Below, in pieces: positions 1 through 13,817 of a DNA stretch of 64,000 nt (position 1 is the first letter of the stretch; every line of letters begins with the position of its first letter). The notes beneath the pieces were generated by a model. It did not search any database and was not told the origin of the DNA. It was given only the letters and a program-made list of their open reading frames with translations. The DNA comes from Phytoseiulus persimilis (taxonomy: Eukaryota; Arthropoda; Arachnida; Mesostigmata; Phytoseiidae). The DNA lies in the NCBI GenBank assembly GCA_037576195.1, contig CM075101.1, positions 40,238,001-40,302,000 of the forward strand, read 5' to 3'. A program made the translations under genes and the position numbers.

Positions 1-2961
1 AGCTCCTGAGATTGGAAACTGCTTTTGCGGAGCCGCGATTGGCTCAGTCTCGAGCGGTTCGATATTATTGTCGAGAGATCTTATACTCTGAGCCTCCGGG
101 ACGAGAGTTCTCCGGGAAACAGAGGGATCCTCTCGCTCAATGAAGACGGGAGACGAGTTCCTCCGCATCGCTCAGAGGGAGCTCTCCTTGAAGACTTCGC
201 AGGAACGAATCTCGCGGGGATCATGCAGCTACGAGACTCCCGCAAGATTTCGTTTCCTCATTTTCGCCTCGGCGACAGAAAGTCGATTTGGGTCTTTCGG
301 AGTCGAATTGCATTCGGATCCGGATACCCATTATCGAACATCGCTCGTTGTCCGGTTCGCAATCCGAGAATTCTGTTTCGCGGACATCGGTTCGTGTTGC
401 AAATCCCACATTTGCGTTCGTCGAGGGCTTGAAGAAAGCCGGTCGACATCGTTTCGCTCGTTCACAGGCAGGTGCTGCTCTGAAAAAGGGTCTCCGGTAT
501 TCACGCGTCGGAGTACAAAGCGCCTCGACCCGAAAAAGCGATCCCAAATCTATATTAATGGCTTCGACTCCATAAGCCGCATGAACTTATCCGAAAGCTT
601 GGTACAATGGCTTCGATACAAGCAGTGATGATCACCTCGATATCGTGTGATGTTCTCATTTTCTGACCTCGCGACGCGTAGCGATCCGGCTCGGGACCTG
701 GGGGGGGGGGAGAACTCGGGCTCGATCCGCCTGAGTTGGGCATCGAGTTGAGACTTCAAAGGAACTCTCTGAACGCTTCTCATGACTCCGATTCAAGTCT
801 GGCCACATCATTGTCTCCTGTAGGCCACCTGCGAACGGGCAGATCGCATCCACGTGAGGAACGCGAGCACTTGCGACACGGCTCGATTGAACGTGTGCCG
901 TTAGACGGCCCTTTTAATGACGCTGCGGTCATAAGACATAAAGTGCCGAAGCGTTTCGTACGTCGCCCTAAAGAGTTTTTCTCACCGTGTTTGGAGTCGA
1001 AAGTGCGGGCTACTCGCCCTCCGATCGGTGGCTGTCTCTGCGAACATGCTCCGGAGTCGCAGTGTCCGTTTCAACAAGATCGTACGAAAAATTAAGTGTT
1101 CTCTCTTCTTTATCGCATGGGGGCGATTGTTTCGCGGCTCAGATGCGGGTTCTTCTGCAGCCTGCCTGGCTGCCCACCCGCCTGCTTCACAAACACTGAC
1201 AGACTGGTTGACTTGCGGGCGAGTCTGACGCTCAAAGCATTCAGCGGCTGCCTCCGACTTGAGTAGGTGAACCGAACCCCTCAATTATCCCCCGAGCCAT
1301 CTCCTGCATTACCTGTGCTCGCTCTCCGCGCGGGAGACACCGAAACTTCCTGCGGAGACTCACACAGAGGAGTCCAGGTTTCTGGAACGAAATCGCGGGG
1401 CTTGGGTCTGAGGACTCGGAAGTCAGAATCCGAGCATGCGCGGTTCGCGATCGTCATATCGATAGCTCCGACGTAGAATGTGTTACGGCCATGGGACGTG
1501 AGCATATAAACGTGCTCAGCCATCGCCACTGTACGACAACTCTCAGCAGAAGTAGCTGGGAGGAATCCCGAATGAGAAGCGACGTGCATTAAGAGCCGAG
1601 AAAAAACAGCACATGCTGCACGTGTCACGCGATGTGTATTACGGAAAGGAGCCAGGTCCGCCGCCGCCATCGTCGACGTCGTGAAGCGTCGAACTTCATT
1701 TGGTATCGCGTCACGTCGGCCAGTTTCAGAGCCGGTCGGCCCAAATCGAGTCATCAGACCACGCGATCTGCTCAGGATCACGGCCAGCTCGGATTTGATA
1801 GCGTTTTCATTTACTCCATCGACTCCCGTCGCCAGTTTTCCCTAGATGCGAGGACGAAGACAACTCTCTCGAAGTTGTCTACTGACCTGAGACCAGAAAT
1901 CTTGAGGGGACTGTTGCTCCTCGTCTGAATGGAGGATGTTCTAGGCTGGGGAATCCCGTATCTGTTCATATGATCGTGGCTTCACACCAGAATCGAGCGG
2001 AGTGCGGGGGGAGGCTTCAGTCGCTGATCGCCGTTTTTCCGAATCGAGTTGGTGCGGGCCGGCCGAAGAAAGCGGTGGCCTCGCACTGACATAGAAACGA
2101 TTCGCACGTTGGCTTCCAGTTGGAACAGTGTTCGGCATAATCAGGGCAATTAGACGTTCGGCGTCAGCGATGGATGCATCGTTTTCAAAATAGATGATGC
2201 CGCTGTCGCTGCACCATCGCTATTTCAGCCGATTCGGTCGCCGCTAGGTCCAACGTAGAAGACAGTCAGTCAGTTGGTCGCCCTGTCGGCCCAGTCCGAC
2301 GTCATTATAGCGAAGCGTGACGGCAGGACCCTGCTCGCTTAAATTACAGAGTGTTCGTTTCGAATTCGGCTTCACATCTCCGGCCGAATCTCTTGTTGTT
2401 TCCTCTCTGTGTTTAAACGCGCTGTTGTCATTACGACATTGTGTGTCGTATCAAGCTACGCCAGAGTTCGTTTAGCTAATTTCGTTTGGCCGCCGAGCGA
2501 CGGTTCCCGAGCTCCGAACTTCGTTGGAATCACGTCTTCGCAGAACCACAACGGGCGATCGGGCATTCTACTTCACACCACGACCAATCATGCTCAGACG
2601 ATAGAGAGCGGAACGCTTCAAAACAGCTTTCCGATGCCTTTTCACATTCATTTTCCCCCGCGCGTTCCCGTTGAAGTATCCGCGTGGTTACTCTGTGATC
2701 CGCAACGATCCCGATCGGTCCAGGATTTGCTTGATATCGTTTCGTAGCGTGGTCGCAACTTTTTTTCCATTGTTTCATCTGGTCGCAGTCGCCAACCAAC
2801 CGTTTTCTGAAAGAGCGTTCGAGTCGACGTCATGTAATCCAGTCTTCCTCCGGTGGGCCATCAAACGGCGCTCCTCCGGCCGTTGCAAAACGACTCGGAG
2901 TCAGAATACGATTTTTTTTTCAAAACGGATTCCAGGCTCAGAAGAGAACCTTATTTTCCAG
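1..2961. other. Upstream region of the homeobox gene, no exon resolved
   Basis: The 5' part of the homeobox gene (N-terminal exon, promoter) should lie here or beyond the left edge. I could not identify an exon carrying the N-terminal repression motif expected in this family. Open frames on both strands are short, overlap each other and show no domain. A G run (about 700-711) and a T run (about 2910-2920) are the only simple-sequence features noticed. Confidence 0.5.
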
Positions 2962-3220
2962 CTGCCGCAGCCGCCGCCTTCTCGGCTTTGACAGCGCCGC
3001 TACCCCCTCGGCGGATAGGACATCCTTACCAGAACAGGACCCCTCCCAAACGCAAGAAGCCGCGTACCTCGTTCACCCGTATGCAGATCTGCGAGTTAGA
3101 GAAACGCTTCCACAAACAGAAATATCTGGCCAGTGCCGAGAGAGCGCAGCTCGCTAAGCAACTCAAGATGACCGATGCCCAGGTCAAAACCTGGTTCCAG
3201 AACCGTAGGACGAAATGGAG
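2962..3220 (+). CDS. C15: TLX/C15-type homeobox protein, homeodomain exon
   Basis: This exon encodes most of a homeodomain transcription factor of the TLX (Hox11, Drosophila C15/clawless) family, a nuclear DNA-binding regulator of development. The frame reads an alanine-rich stretch, then the TLX signature [20 protein letters not shown]. The homeodomain follows from about 3051, including [18 protein letters not shown] and helix 3 [13 protein letters not shown]. Threonine before WFQNR (homeodomain position 47) is diagnostic of TLX proteins. The exon ends after TGG AG at a GTGAGT donor; read through, the frame stops at once, as expected at a splice site. The acceptor is inferred at CTTATTTTCCAG just before 2962. 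A second acceptor about 20 bp upstream is possible, so the left edge is less sure than the right. Confidence 0.93.
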
Positions 3221-3517
3221 GTGAGTTCAGTCTTCCAAGTAAAGTTCTCCTGAGGGTCTCGTCGCCTCCTGGCGGAGCATCCGCAATCGACCCGATCCGC
3301 CGATTCCGTTTTCACAAATGTCATCGGAGTTCTGCGGGCTTTTTGCTCATACAGGTAGGCGATGTACAATGGGCTCTAATAGACCATGACAGATCCTCTT
3401 CAGGCCCCATTCGGCCTCTCAGACGGATCTGTTTATTTGCCAGTGATGTGGTGTCTGCTGTCGTCGTCGTTGACGTCCGCGTTTTTGATATCTTCGTAGT
3501 CGTGTTCGTTTGACGAC

Positions 3518-3592
3518 GTGGGTTTCGAACCTAGGCGGAGGCGCGCACGCGTCATCGTTACGACGGCTCGCCGTCGGTCATCCGAAACCCAC
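3518..3592. other. Stem-loop closed by a 10-bp perfect inverted repeat
   Basis: GTGGGTTTCG (3518-3527) is the exact reverse complement of CGAAACCCAC (3583-3592). The intervening sequence carries a second hairpin, CGACGG-CTCG-CCGTCG (3561-3576). The 75-nt length resembles a tRNA, but there is no acceptable A box or cloverleaf. It lies about 300 bp inside the homeobox gene intron. Function unknown. Confidence 0.5.
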
Positions 3593-6468
3593 TAAGCCCA
3601 CAATCAAAATCGGAGTGAGATTCTGTATTCGTTTAGTATCCAGCAACAACTTCGATGACAAGATGTTTCTCATCATGATTCTTGCCTTGTCAATCGCCGT
3701 CGTCGTTGTCGATTGAGTATTTGAGTCGATTGCGGATTCCTCTTCTGTTGGCGTTGGCCCTGTCGTCGTCAGGAGCGGATCTGAGCTGATCTGGTGGCCA
3801 AGATATTCCATCCACGTCCGAGCAGTCCGCTTGCTGGACCACCGCATAAATTCACTGCCGCATGTCACCATAAAGTCCGAGTTGCCGCCACCGCGTTTCG
3901 TGTACTTGGCGCCAGAGTCCTGCTCGCTGTTTTCGTCTCCTCACGCGCTAGCTACTTTTCTCTCGCGGGGGTTTCATTGAACCGAATCGCTATCGGTTGC
4001 ATGCGAAATGACATCTTCGAAGATCGAACGTCGGATAGAACGCCGCCGTTGCCACCGTTGTTGCCGCTGCCCCCTTCCAGCATTCTGTGTTCGCGGCAGC
4101 CGCCCGTTCTTACAGAGTTGATATCGAGTAGCAAATCGTTTGCCCGCTCGCTTGGCCGCTCAACCGCCGGCTGCTGTTGCTGCCGTTGTTCCTGCCTAAC
4201 CGCCCAAAGCTGCCAATCCCAAAAGACCCGCATTATTGCGAACAGGTTCGGTCGTTGCTAATTCGTCTTTAAGAGCCTCTGTTGTGAAACATTGAGAACA
4301 AGTAGTCGTCGACGAAGATATCGTTGATGATGCTCACGTCGAATCAGACGTGGCCAAGATGATGATCAAACTGGCGTGGCTCTGGCGAGCCGCCATCCGC
4401 CGACGATCTCCTAGTCTGCGAGGCTTCAGCGGGACGCGTCAAACTCGCACACGAACTTCGGGGGCGTGTCGAGATGCAACACTCCTGGTTTCCGAACACG
4501 GGACCTTTGTCGGGGCTGTTCGAACTAGCAGACGATGCGGCCAGCTGACTTGGGCGCAACGCATGCAGCGCACTGAGCGCACTGCCCGCTCGGCGACGGC
4601 GCCGGTGGTACGCGACATGTCGGGAGGAATAAGCTGAAACCCGGTTCCATTCGATCCGGTTTCGACTGACTGAGTGAGGCTACACGAGCTTATGAGTACG
4701 TACTTGAGGGTTAATGACGCGGAGCGAGGATATATGCAGATTGAACCGATATCACCTCGGCAACAACTCGTTCTGCAGTAATTATGACACAGTGTTAACA
4801 GCCAGCGCTCCGCGATCATCATCGTAGTTGTTGTTGTCGTTGCTGGTCGTAGCGTCAGCTGCGGAGTCATAATTGTTCAGGTACCCTGCTAAGCTTATGT
4901 TCCGCGGCTCAGATCGCCAGTCACTGATGCGATCGTTGTTACGTGCGTTTGGACGCTCTGAGTCCATCGGCAAGTCCGCGTTCCTAGTTGGAGAGCCCGC
5001 TCGGTTGTGAAGAAGCTTAGCATCCGCTTGGATTTCGACTCTCTGTATCGCGTATGAGGTTCCTATCTCGTCTGGAACGAAGCATTGAGCATGACTGCTC
5101 TGTTGTCAACGTCGTCATATCGCCGATCGCTGCAATTTATTCCGGATGGCTGTCCTTTTCGACCGGTTGAGCCCTTCAGCGAGACGGGAGGGGATTCTTT
5201 CACTGCTCGTCATTCTTCTAACTGGTCGGGGGCTGAATCAAGGAGCGCTGGAACTTGTGATGCTGTTGACGCCGTCCAAAAACGGCCCTCCCGCCTAAAG
5301 ATCTGGTGAGAGCAACGAGGACGCCGACAGCGAGTGGTCGAGTTGAATGGGGCTTTGCACACGTCAGCAGAGCAGCCACACGAGATGACGATGTCCAGAC
5401 CCCGGGGAGCATCCAGTGCTTGCCCAGCTGCTTGAGCTTTTTTTTTGCGCGCTCTCCCTCCGGGCGATCGCGCATCGCAACTATCACACGGAGAAGGAAA
5501 GAAAACTTGACGGGAAATGGGGGAAACTTCAAAAGCAATCGGTCCGACCTGAAACGGACGGCGAGTTCACACGCGCCGGTTTATCGGTCGCGGGCACGGA
5601 ACCGACGATGGAACGGTTGCATGAGGTTCCGGCGCTGGATGAATAACTGAGTCTCAGCTGAGTTGGTGCCGTTACACCCCGCGACGGGTTTCTCCATCGA
5701 GACAACAATCAGCATCGCTGGGCGCCGGTCGTAGATCACGCCAGAAATCGGCTCTCATCGGTTCTGGTAATGGGACAGAGAAGCTCTAGTTGCCCGGTCG
5801 CCTGACGATTCAAGACAATCGATGGGTTCCCGAGGATTTCCCGTCCAGCGTGCTTCCCGAAAACGGCGATTGACGTTGATGTCCAATTTTTGTGAAAGTG
5901 GATGGCGACGAGTTTTTCCTTTGGAGTAATTCGCGCTCGTAGACCAGGTAACTGCCGTAACAACCAGCTCCCGCAAACGAGCTCCACGACGACGGAGTGA
6001 AAGCGCAGCATAAAACAAACAGCCGCCCCGCAGCATAAAATGCTCCAAGTCGCTGTGCCTGCCTCCGATGCTGCACCTCTCTCGCCGCTGTTGACTGCCG
6101 GTCGCAGCTGCCGTGGTGACCGACGTCTTGCCGCCCCTTCGCTTCGGATTGTTCTGTTGTCGTTAGCGCTGTCGATGTCTATTGTTGTGTTCTCGTTGAC
6201 AGCTCGCGCTGTTCGACGACGGTTTCGGACACGCGCTCCACGAGAACACAAACGTCGGCAGTTAGATGGACGGGTAGAGCAACAGTCGAGCCGACGAAAA
6301 ACGTTTCCGGATCGAAATTTGACCGAGATGCCGGACCCATCTTCCCAGGTTCCGTGCACCCTGGTGGGGTTTAACCAACCGGCACCCCGTCTGACATTCT
6401 CAATAGGGTAAGTTCCGAAGAACGAGTTTGCTCTTCCTTCGAGAAACGAGTCGATCGTCCACGTAGAC

Positions 6469-6534
6469 GCGAGCGCGAAGAAAAACGAACGCGAGCGCGA
6501 AGAAAAACGAACGCGAGCGCGAAGAAAAACGAAC
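6469..6534. repeat. 22-bp tandem repeat, three perfect copies
   Basis: The unit GCGAGCGCGAAGAAAAACGA plus AC is repeated three times without mismatch, followed by a decayed start of a fourth copy. The 22-bp length is not a multiple of three, so it does not encode a repeated peptide. It sits inside the homeobox gene intron. Confidence 0.9.
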
Positions 6535-7951
6535 GCGTGCGCAGGTACCGACGAACAGCACCAGCATGCGAACAAGCGAGGTGATGTTGGCGATCAAATA
6601 GACTTCGTACAAGACCTCATATTGTTTGCACTGCGGTTATCATTATGACAATGATCCCGACATCAGCGCCATCACCATCATCATTATTTTTTATCAGAGA
6701 TGTCGGAGTTGTTCGTGACTCCATTCTTATCGTCTCCGTTTTTCATCGTTGGAGAAACGCTTCGCGGCTGTCCAGACGACTGCCGAGAGGGGTGAATGGA
6801 TGTTTCGCATAAACCGATAGCACGGAGACATCATGATCTGACATAATCAGCGAACTCCTTGGAACAAACAAACTACTCCTCCCAGAGACAGACGGCGTTT
6901 CCCAAGACAGCATTGAAGATGCTGACGCTGATAGGGCCGGCATCGGAGGAGCTCGGGAAACAAAATGCTCCGTCGATTTGCATACGAGGTCCCGCCCGGA
7001 GCAATTTCCGTCCACTTCAAGACGAGCCGCGGTTCTTCTGGGCAGAGAGATGCAGAGTAAGATCTGAGTTCTTCATCATCGCAATATACAACACATTCAA
7101 GCTCCGGAGCACTCTCCGAACCTTAGCGTCCTTTGCAAAACGTGCCGAGGTAACATCAGCGAGAGTTTCCGGGAACACCCAAGAGACGCGCATTTATAGA
7201 TCCCATTCAGAACGAAGTTTAAGTACTACGCTCCGAGCTTGAGCCCAGTTCCCGTTTCTTTCTTCTTCTGCCTGAGGGTTTGATGCCTGGAGGAGCGAAA
7301 TGGACTCGGGCGGGAGGCGTTTCAAGTCTCGCGGGTCTTCTCAGGAACGAATGCGGTTCCTAAAACCTGAACTTCATCTTCGGATCGGGTGTTGTCCGTG
7401 ACCGTTCCGTTATCGTGGGATGAGGAACATCGATTCTGGATGCAAGAAACGGAGGTATCTGAAACCTTCGGGTTTTGTGTATCTCTCTTGACTTCTTTCG
7501 TGTTCCTCCCGTCTTTCTTCACGATTTTCAGTTTTTTTTTTCGGCGCCATTCACCGCCTCTTTTCGCACGCTTCACCCCGTTCCTCGGAAAATTTCACAT
7601 ATCGAGAAAGAATTGCACTGAACGAACAGAGTTGATGTGAGCCTCACATCTCTGAGCCGATTCGTCTCAACGTTGTTGTTCAGACGACGGCTCCGGTGAC
7701 GACCACCGCAGCCGAGTGATAACAATTGGTGAAGCATTTTTCATCGGTAACGGGGGTGCACCACGGAAACCCATTTGCGGAAGGATTGACAGACAGCCGA
7801 CAGAAAACGCGCAGGGAGAAAGACAAACAGAATTCAGAGCTGCTTTACTCGGCGGACAGAGCGCTCAAGTCACGACAGTGATCCGAGACGTGATGTGATC
7901 TGATCTAAGTGGGCGTAGTTGGAGCGATTCAGTCGTCGCGGAATATCTATA

Positions 7952-7973
7952 ACACACACACAGACACACACAC
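7952..7973. repeat. (AC)n microsatellite
   Basis: An interrupted AC dinucleotide tract with one G substitution; a further short CA tract follows near 7994-8004. Intronic. Confidence 0.9.
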
Positions 7974-10900
7974 TCGCTCAGTCACTCGCCGGCTCACACA
8001 CACAATGGTCATCGTGATGTTCGTTCGTCATAATAATAATATCGGAGGACATGTTCATTGTTTTGTTCCGTGTACAGATCATCCATCCAACAAGTCGTTA
8101 TATTGTAGTTGGTGGGATCTGCTGCCCGACGCGGCCGCCAGCTGAAGTATCATCTGGGCAGCTCGTCGTCTCACACTATCTGGAGCTGTATAGCGTCGTG
8201 CTTCTCCTCATTGATTCGCCATTCATGAATCGAATCTTCTGTTTCGGGTTTACGTTCCCTCTGCGATATTGAGATTCAAGAATACGTACGCATTCCCTCT
8301 TGCTGTAAAAATTTTCCCCGTCCTTACGATGGGTCCGCCTCGATTCCCCTCCATGGAAGGTGTGGCGGGTCCCTCGAGCCAATCGAGCCCACTTGAACAA
8401 TGTAAATAGATCGATGGTTTAATCAGGGACCGACAGTCGATTATGATGTCGATTCATGCGCTCGCCTGTCCGATCCAGGAGCTGATGGACCCACGGTCCG
8501 ACAGATGAACAGGCAGACTGGAATCATCGCCGATGATGACGTTTGACGCACAAGCCGCCGGTTCGAGAGCTGGTGATGAAGGATGACTATCATGTCGGAA
8601 AGCTCCACGAACAGATACAAAAGATTCGAACAAAAGCTCTGGCTGTGGAACTGGAAAAGGAGGCAAAGGCGAGAGATGACGGCGCTCTGTATAAGAACAA
8701 ATATCATAACGACGTTTTAATAGGACCGCTGCTCGAAGCCGCTAGTGTCGGAATGGGAAATGCACAACCTGAATCGTCTTCGAATGGATAATTCTGGGCT
8801 CTGTGAGCAGCAGCAGCGGAACCACTCACTCTGCCAGTCAGTCAGTCGCCGAATGAAGGAATAGCAACATTCGTTTCTATCCATACAAGCGACGTTTGTT
8901 TCGTTTTCCTCAGTGAGCCTCTCCCGCAGCACGCGAAGCTCTCATCAGAAAGCTAGCCAAAACTCGTTCCTCGGTGGGGCGAAAGATGTAAAGGGTTACC
9001 GGAGCCGCCGGGTCCCGAAAGGTACAAACTGCCGCAAATACGTTAGAATCACGCTACGTTCTCACGTGACACAATTCGGACCTACGTCCGAAGGGCGCCT
9101 TCTGAGGTTGATTTTCGCGGAAAATGTTGAGATCGGAGACCTGGGTGGCCAGGCCTTGTCTACGGTCGCTCATACTACAACTTGCTTCCACTTTATCGCC
9201 CCATGAGTGAGCTGTTCATCCTCGTGAGCACGACAAGAACGTCCACACTGACCTGCTTCGAGTTATCGATGCTCCATGATGTGTACTGTTCTGATCGCTC
9301 GCTCGAACTTATGACGCATTCAACAGCGATGCCACCTCTATCTGCTCCTGTGGTGGTGAATGAGATCAATGGATTGATTGAAGAGCTGGTTGTCCTGCCA
9401 GCCGCTTGCTCGATGGATGGATGGATGAATACATGGACGGGGAAAACGAACGATCAGATGCCTACCACAGAACGTAGCCGTTAATCACCGCAACGCGATC
9501 ATTATCACTTGCATTATCGATAGGGCGTGAGAGGGATCCGTTCGACGAAAACCAAGTCGAGAGAAAACGTTCTTGCACCGCTCGCTGAATCGGGGGCCGA
9601 TGGCCGTCGAAGCTAATAGCACGTGTTCCTTCACTGATTGGCGAGCTCAGTCGGGGCGATCCATTCGACCGGATGACCAGCCGATCATTGACGCGATATG
9701 TTTCCGCAACCACTGTTTGGGGAGATGACCACGGCCGTCCAACGAAGGCGATGTTTGCTCTGTGATACACAGCCTCAACTGAACCTTATTGCGCTACAAG
9801 GTTGATGACGATCGGAGCGAAGTCTCGGGCGAAGCTAGACAGGGGGCAGAGAATAATATTCCACAGAGATTCTAGGCGGAGATGGGGCTCACCTAGTTTC
9901 CGAGTCGAACTCGGGGTATTCTCCGTTGTGGCGTAAGGTTCCATCGTGTACGCCGGGCTCGTTGTCTGTCATATTGGCTAGAAGACGGCAGCGCCCTTGT
10001 AAACTCGTATAATTAGATGCGTTTCAAGCCATTACGTCCGGACATCGCTACAGAAGACATTATCCGGCATGCTCGCCTGCAAGCCTGTTCGCTTAAGCGA
10101 TTTGGCAGGAGAGGGATCAGAACGATATTGCAACAGCCGTGGTATTTAGTGATAATGGACGCCGTTCCTCCACTTCTGCTCATAGACCAAGTCGAACGGT
10201 TATCACTTTATGTTCCCAACAACAACGGCCGCGCCATCGAAATTGATGGAGACGACGCAGGAGAAGCCTCATAAAAGTCGCGACAAGACAGATCAGTCGT
10301 TCGATAGATCAAACCGACGGCTGCACAGACTGGCAGACGGGAAGAACGTCGACGTTGCGAGGTTCTCGATGGGCAGCGATTCTAACGGAAAACGTCGGCC
10401 AAAACTTCTGGAGGGAAATCGTGCACTATGGGAACGTCGTCGAAGAGGTCCTGTTGTAATTTGTGAGCACTAACGAGCATCTCCAAATGGAAGCTTCGGC
10501 TGCTCCGTTCGTCGTCATTATTACGCCATAAAGATGTAGCCCTTCACTCCATATGCCCACGTGGGGAATGAGTCAGAGTGACCAACAGTCGGAGGTGATG
10601 ATACCGAGAAGCATCCTGACTGAGTTTGCCCGAGGTCGGGAGCATAGCACGGATTTAGAAAACGCCGTCGCCTCGCTGCATGGCGAAGAAGGAGAACATT
10701 GAAGCGAGTGATCCTCCGCCCCACTGGAGTACTCCGCCGAGTTTCATGGGAATCCGTTGCATCATTTGGGGCGGCAAGAACTACTCAGGAATTCATGGAG
10801 GGTTCTAATTGGAGTGCGAACAATGAGAAGCCATGGACAACGCTTGCACCGTCGTGCTGATAACGCGGCAAGTCACTGCCTCCGAATGATGGCAATGACA

Positions 10901-12621
10901 ACAGCAAACGGATCTCATTAAACTCAATGAATTATTAGCGAAAACTAGCACCTTTCAACCCTGCCTCGGCGTTGAAGGCCGTCATTTTGGCCGCTGAAGC
11001 TGTTGATGGGAGCTCCTTTCGCGCATTGTTCAGCCGGAGATGGACGGAGGAGAAATCGTGGAATACGAGTTAGGCTCAGATGGATTGGGTCGTCTAAGTG
11101 CGGAACAAGGCTGGATGGACTGAGACGGATCGCCCAAGCGCATGCCCAAGCAGACACCGAAGAGCCGTGGCCAAAGACAGCGACATGTGGAACGTCGAGT
11201 ACTTGAATGCGAGCGAATGGACAGAGCGACAATGATGAATTCCGCTCTGGCGAGTTTTGAATGCGGGACGTTTCATGCCACACCCTGCGGCGGTCGGCGG
11301 CAGCGGTGATGGCGTACAAACGAGGCTAAAAAAAGTTAATCCATTAGACCGATGTTGCTGGGCTTGCGAATCGCTCAGAGACCACTTCAAAAGTCGCGTA
11401 TATTGGTTCGGCTCGCGAAATCGGAGATGGGTCTTACGGAGGCGTCCTCACCAGATCACGTTCTACATTTGCACCACTCTCTGAGTGAATGGATTGTTCC
11501 GCAGAAGGTTATACAACTCGAGATACAAACAGTCAAACGAGCTCATGATCCGTTATGGATGTTTCCTGGGCGCAGAATGTAAACCCACTGAAATTTGTGC
11601 CCACATGAATGTACGTTCCGCGAGCGCGGGCTCTGTTTCGATGTCGTGAAGCGTGTCCTGTTCGGGTAATGGGCTCGATTGTTGCACGGAGTGTACGTCA
11701 CGCGTGCGGTACCTTCCGCAGAGCGGTGTCAAAACAGCGTCAGCAGCACTCCGATCTTTCAGTCAATTCGGTAACAGCGGCCGTGGTGGCGGCGATGGGA
11801 GCGAGCCACGGTAAGAGACTCTTGGTCGGTCCCCAGAGTCCTGGAGACCGCTATATTAAAGTCGAATATGGAACCATTGCGAAATTGATGCTACGTGAGC
11901 TCCGCCATCCCTGCATAAGGGAACTATCGGACTGATCTCATCTGATGAGGCCGGCCGAGCGGCCCCGACCGCAGCCGAGTTTATTCATTCATCTGCTCGC
12001 CCATCCATTCATTCATCCTCTTCTCCGTTCGGCTGCCCAACCACGGAAATATTGAATCCGACAAATTTGCTCGTTACCGAACACGAGCCTCCATTCCGGC
12101 GATGGGCTCCCTTCAGGAGTTCGAGGACAACCGAGTGAGGGATCTCGTACGCTTCGCTTCCCTGTTCACTCGGAGCCCGCGAGGGACCCGCCTTGGAATG
12201 AGACCTTACTCCGTTGAACCGAGAAGGTCTCGTCGGAACAAACTTCATCCGAGAGCCGAACGGAAACGACAGTTGGAATCATTTCGTTACTCGCAGTGAG
12301 GACTTCTCAACGATTGCGCACACGCTTAGACGAGTCGGAGAGACAATTCATGCGTCAAATCGTAAACGGATAAATGGTCGCTGACGTCGGAGCTTGTGGT
12401 GGCAGCGGCGGGCATTGTTCAGCGAGTTCCACGAACAAACAAACAAACAAAGACATGAAACAGACATTGACTATCATCGCTCGGGGAGGGGTTCCATCAC
12501 AAGTCATGAGAACCACCGAAAACCGCTGCTAGCGAGTGGGAGTATCTCAACGATCAAGCGAAATTGAATTCATACATGGGAGGAATCGTTTTCCTTTTAC
12601 CTTTAGATCTATTGTTCACCA

Positions 12622-12637
12622 GTGTGTGTGTGTGTGT
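12622..12637. repeat. (GT)8 microsatellite
   Basis: Eight uninterrupted GT dinucleotides within the homeobox gene intron. Confidence 0.9.
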
Positions 12638-13793
12638 ACCGAGCGGTTTGTTCAGCGGTGGTTGGAACATCATCGACGGCCGACAGCGGGTAGACGAGCG
12701 GGGGGACTGAAGTTCAGTCGACTGAATTTCGGTTGAGTGAAGGCAACTGAAACGGCAACAGCCAGTCTGAAGGCATCAGAAGACGACAGGCCCGAATTAG
12801 CAGTAGAATGACATGCGGGTATTTGGTCGTCGGCTCCACTCCATGGCTCTGGAGCCCGCTCGTCTTAGAGGGGTCACCGTTGACACTGAACTCTGGACAA
12901 GCAGCAGAAGCTGACCTCCACCACAATTTCCTGAGTCAACAGTGACTTGAGGAGTGAATGGGCCGGGCATCAAATCTCATCAAACGAGCAGAGTCATCGA
13001 GGAGCGGATCCGCCGGAGAGAACGTTCGCGGACCCTGAGATGTGGCTCGCGGAGGTCGTATTTTCCTCTGAGCGGTGGTGAAACACGACAATGGCACGAA
13101 TATGTTGAGCTCGTCGGGCCGGAGTCGAGAAAAACGGAGCTTGCTCGCAGCGACGGGGTTCGTCGGTAGGTGGCTTCCTCGCTCCTAGCCCGCTTGTTCT
13201 GATCATAAATTTTATGGAATCACTAACTCAATTACGACCCGTCCTCTCGCAACCAGGCAGCCGGGCGGACAGGCGGGCCGACTCACTACACCTGTGCGCC
13301 TAGCACGCTCCGACCCTGATCGAATACTCGGCGCGTTTTTAACTTAAGATCGACTCCTGAGGGAAGAGCCCGCGCTGCGGCACCCGAGGAAGAAGAAAGA
13401 TATTGACAAGCTCCGAAAGTTCCGCGGGAAAGCTTCTCGAGAAGCCCCGCGTAGTCCACTTGTTGCTTGAGCTCCAAAGTCCCTGCACGGCTCAGCCAAA
13501 GTTACGGGTCCCGTTCGGTGGAGAAGAACTCCTTTCACACCGAGAGGACGACCGCGGCTAGTCAATGGGCTCGATCGATGGATGAAAACGCTAACGGCGA
13601 GCCTGACAGCAGGAGTTTTATCAGAGAACGTGTTCGTTTTAGCATGTGCCAGGACGGAAGCTCCCTGTGTCCCGTATCGGTCCATTAGGTGGGGCAAAAG
13701 AGGAGGCAGAGACGGCTGTGGCGAGAGAGGCCAAGTTCTAAATGGTCAATTACTCAATTACTACCACTGCTGCTTGTATTGCGGTCGCAACTG

Positions 13794-13817
13794 CAGTCAG
13801 CCAGTCAGTCAGTCACT
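13794..13817. repeat. (CAGT)n microsatellite
   Basis: An imperfect CAGT tetranucleotide tract within the homeobox gene intron. Confidence 0.8.

Noticed and set aside
3517-3592. tRNA-like box B (GGTTCGAAACC on the minus strand)
   Set aside because: No A box at the right spacing, no T-stem pairing (3 of 5) and no cloverleaf; the paired ends form a simple stem-loop instead.
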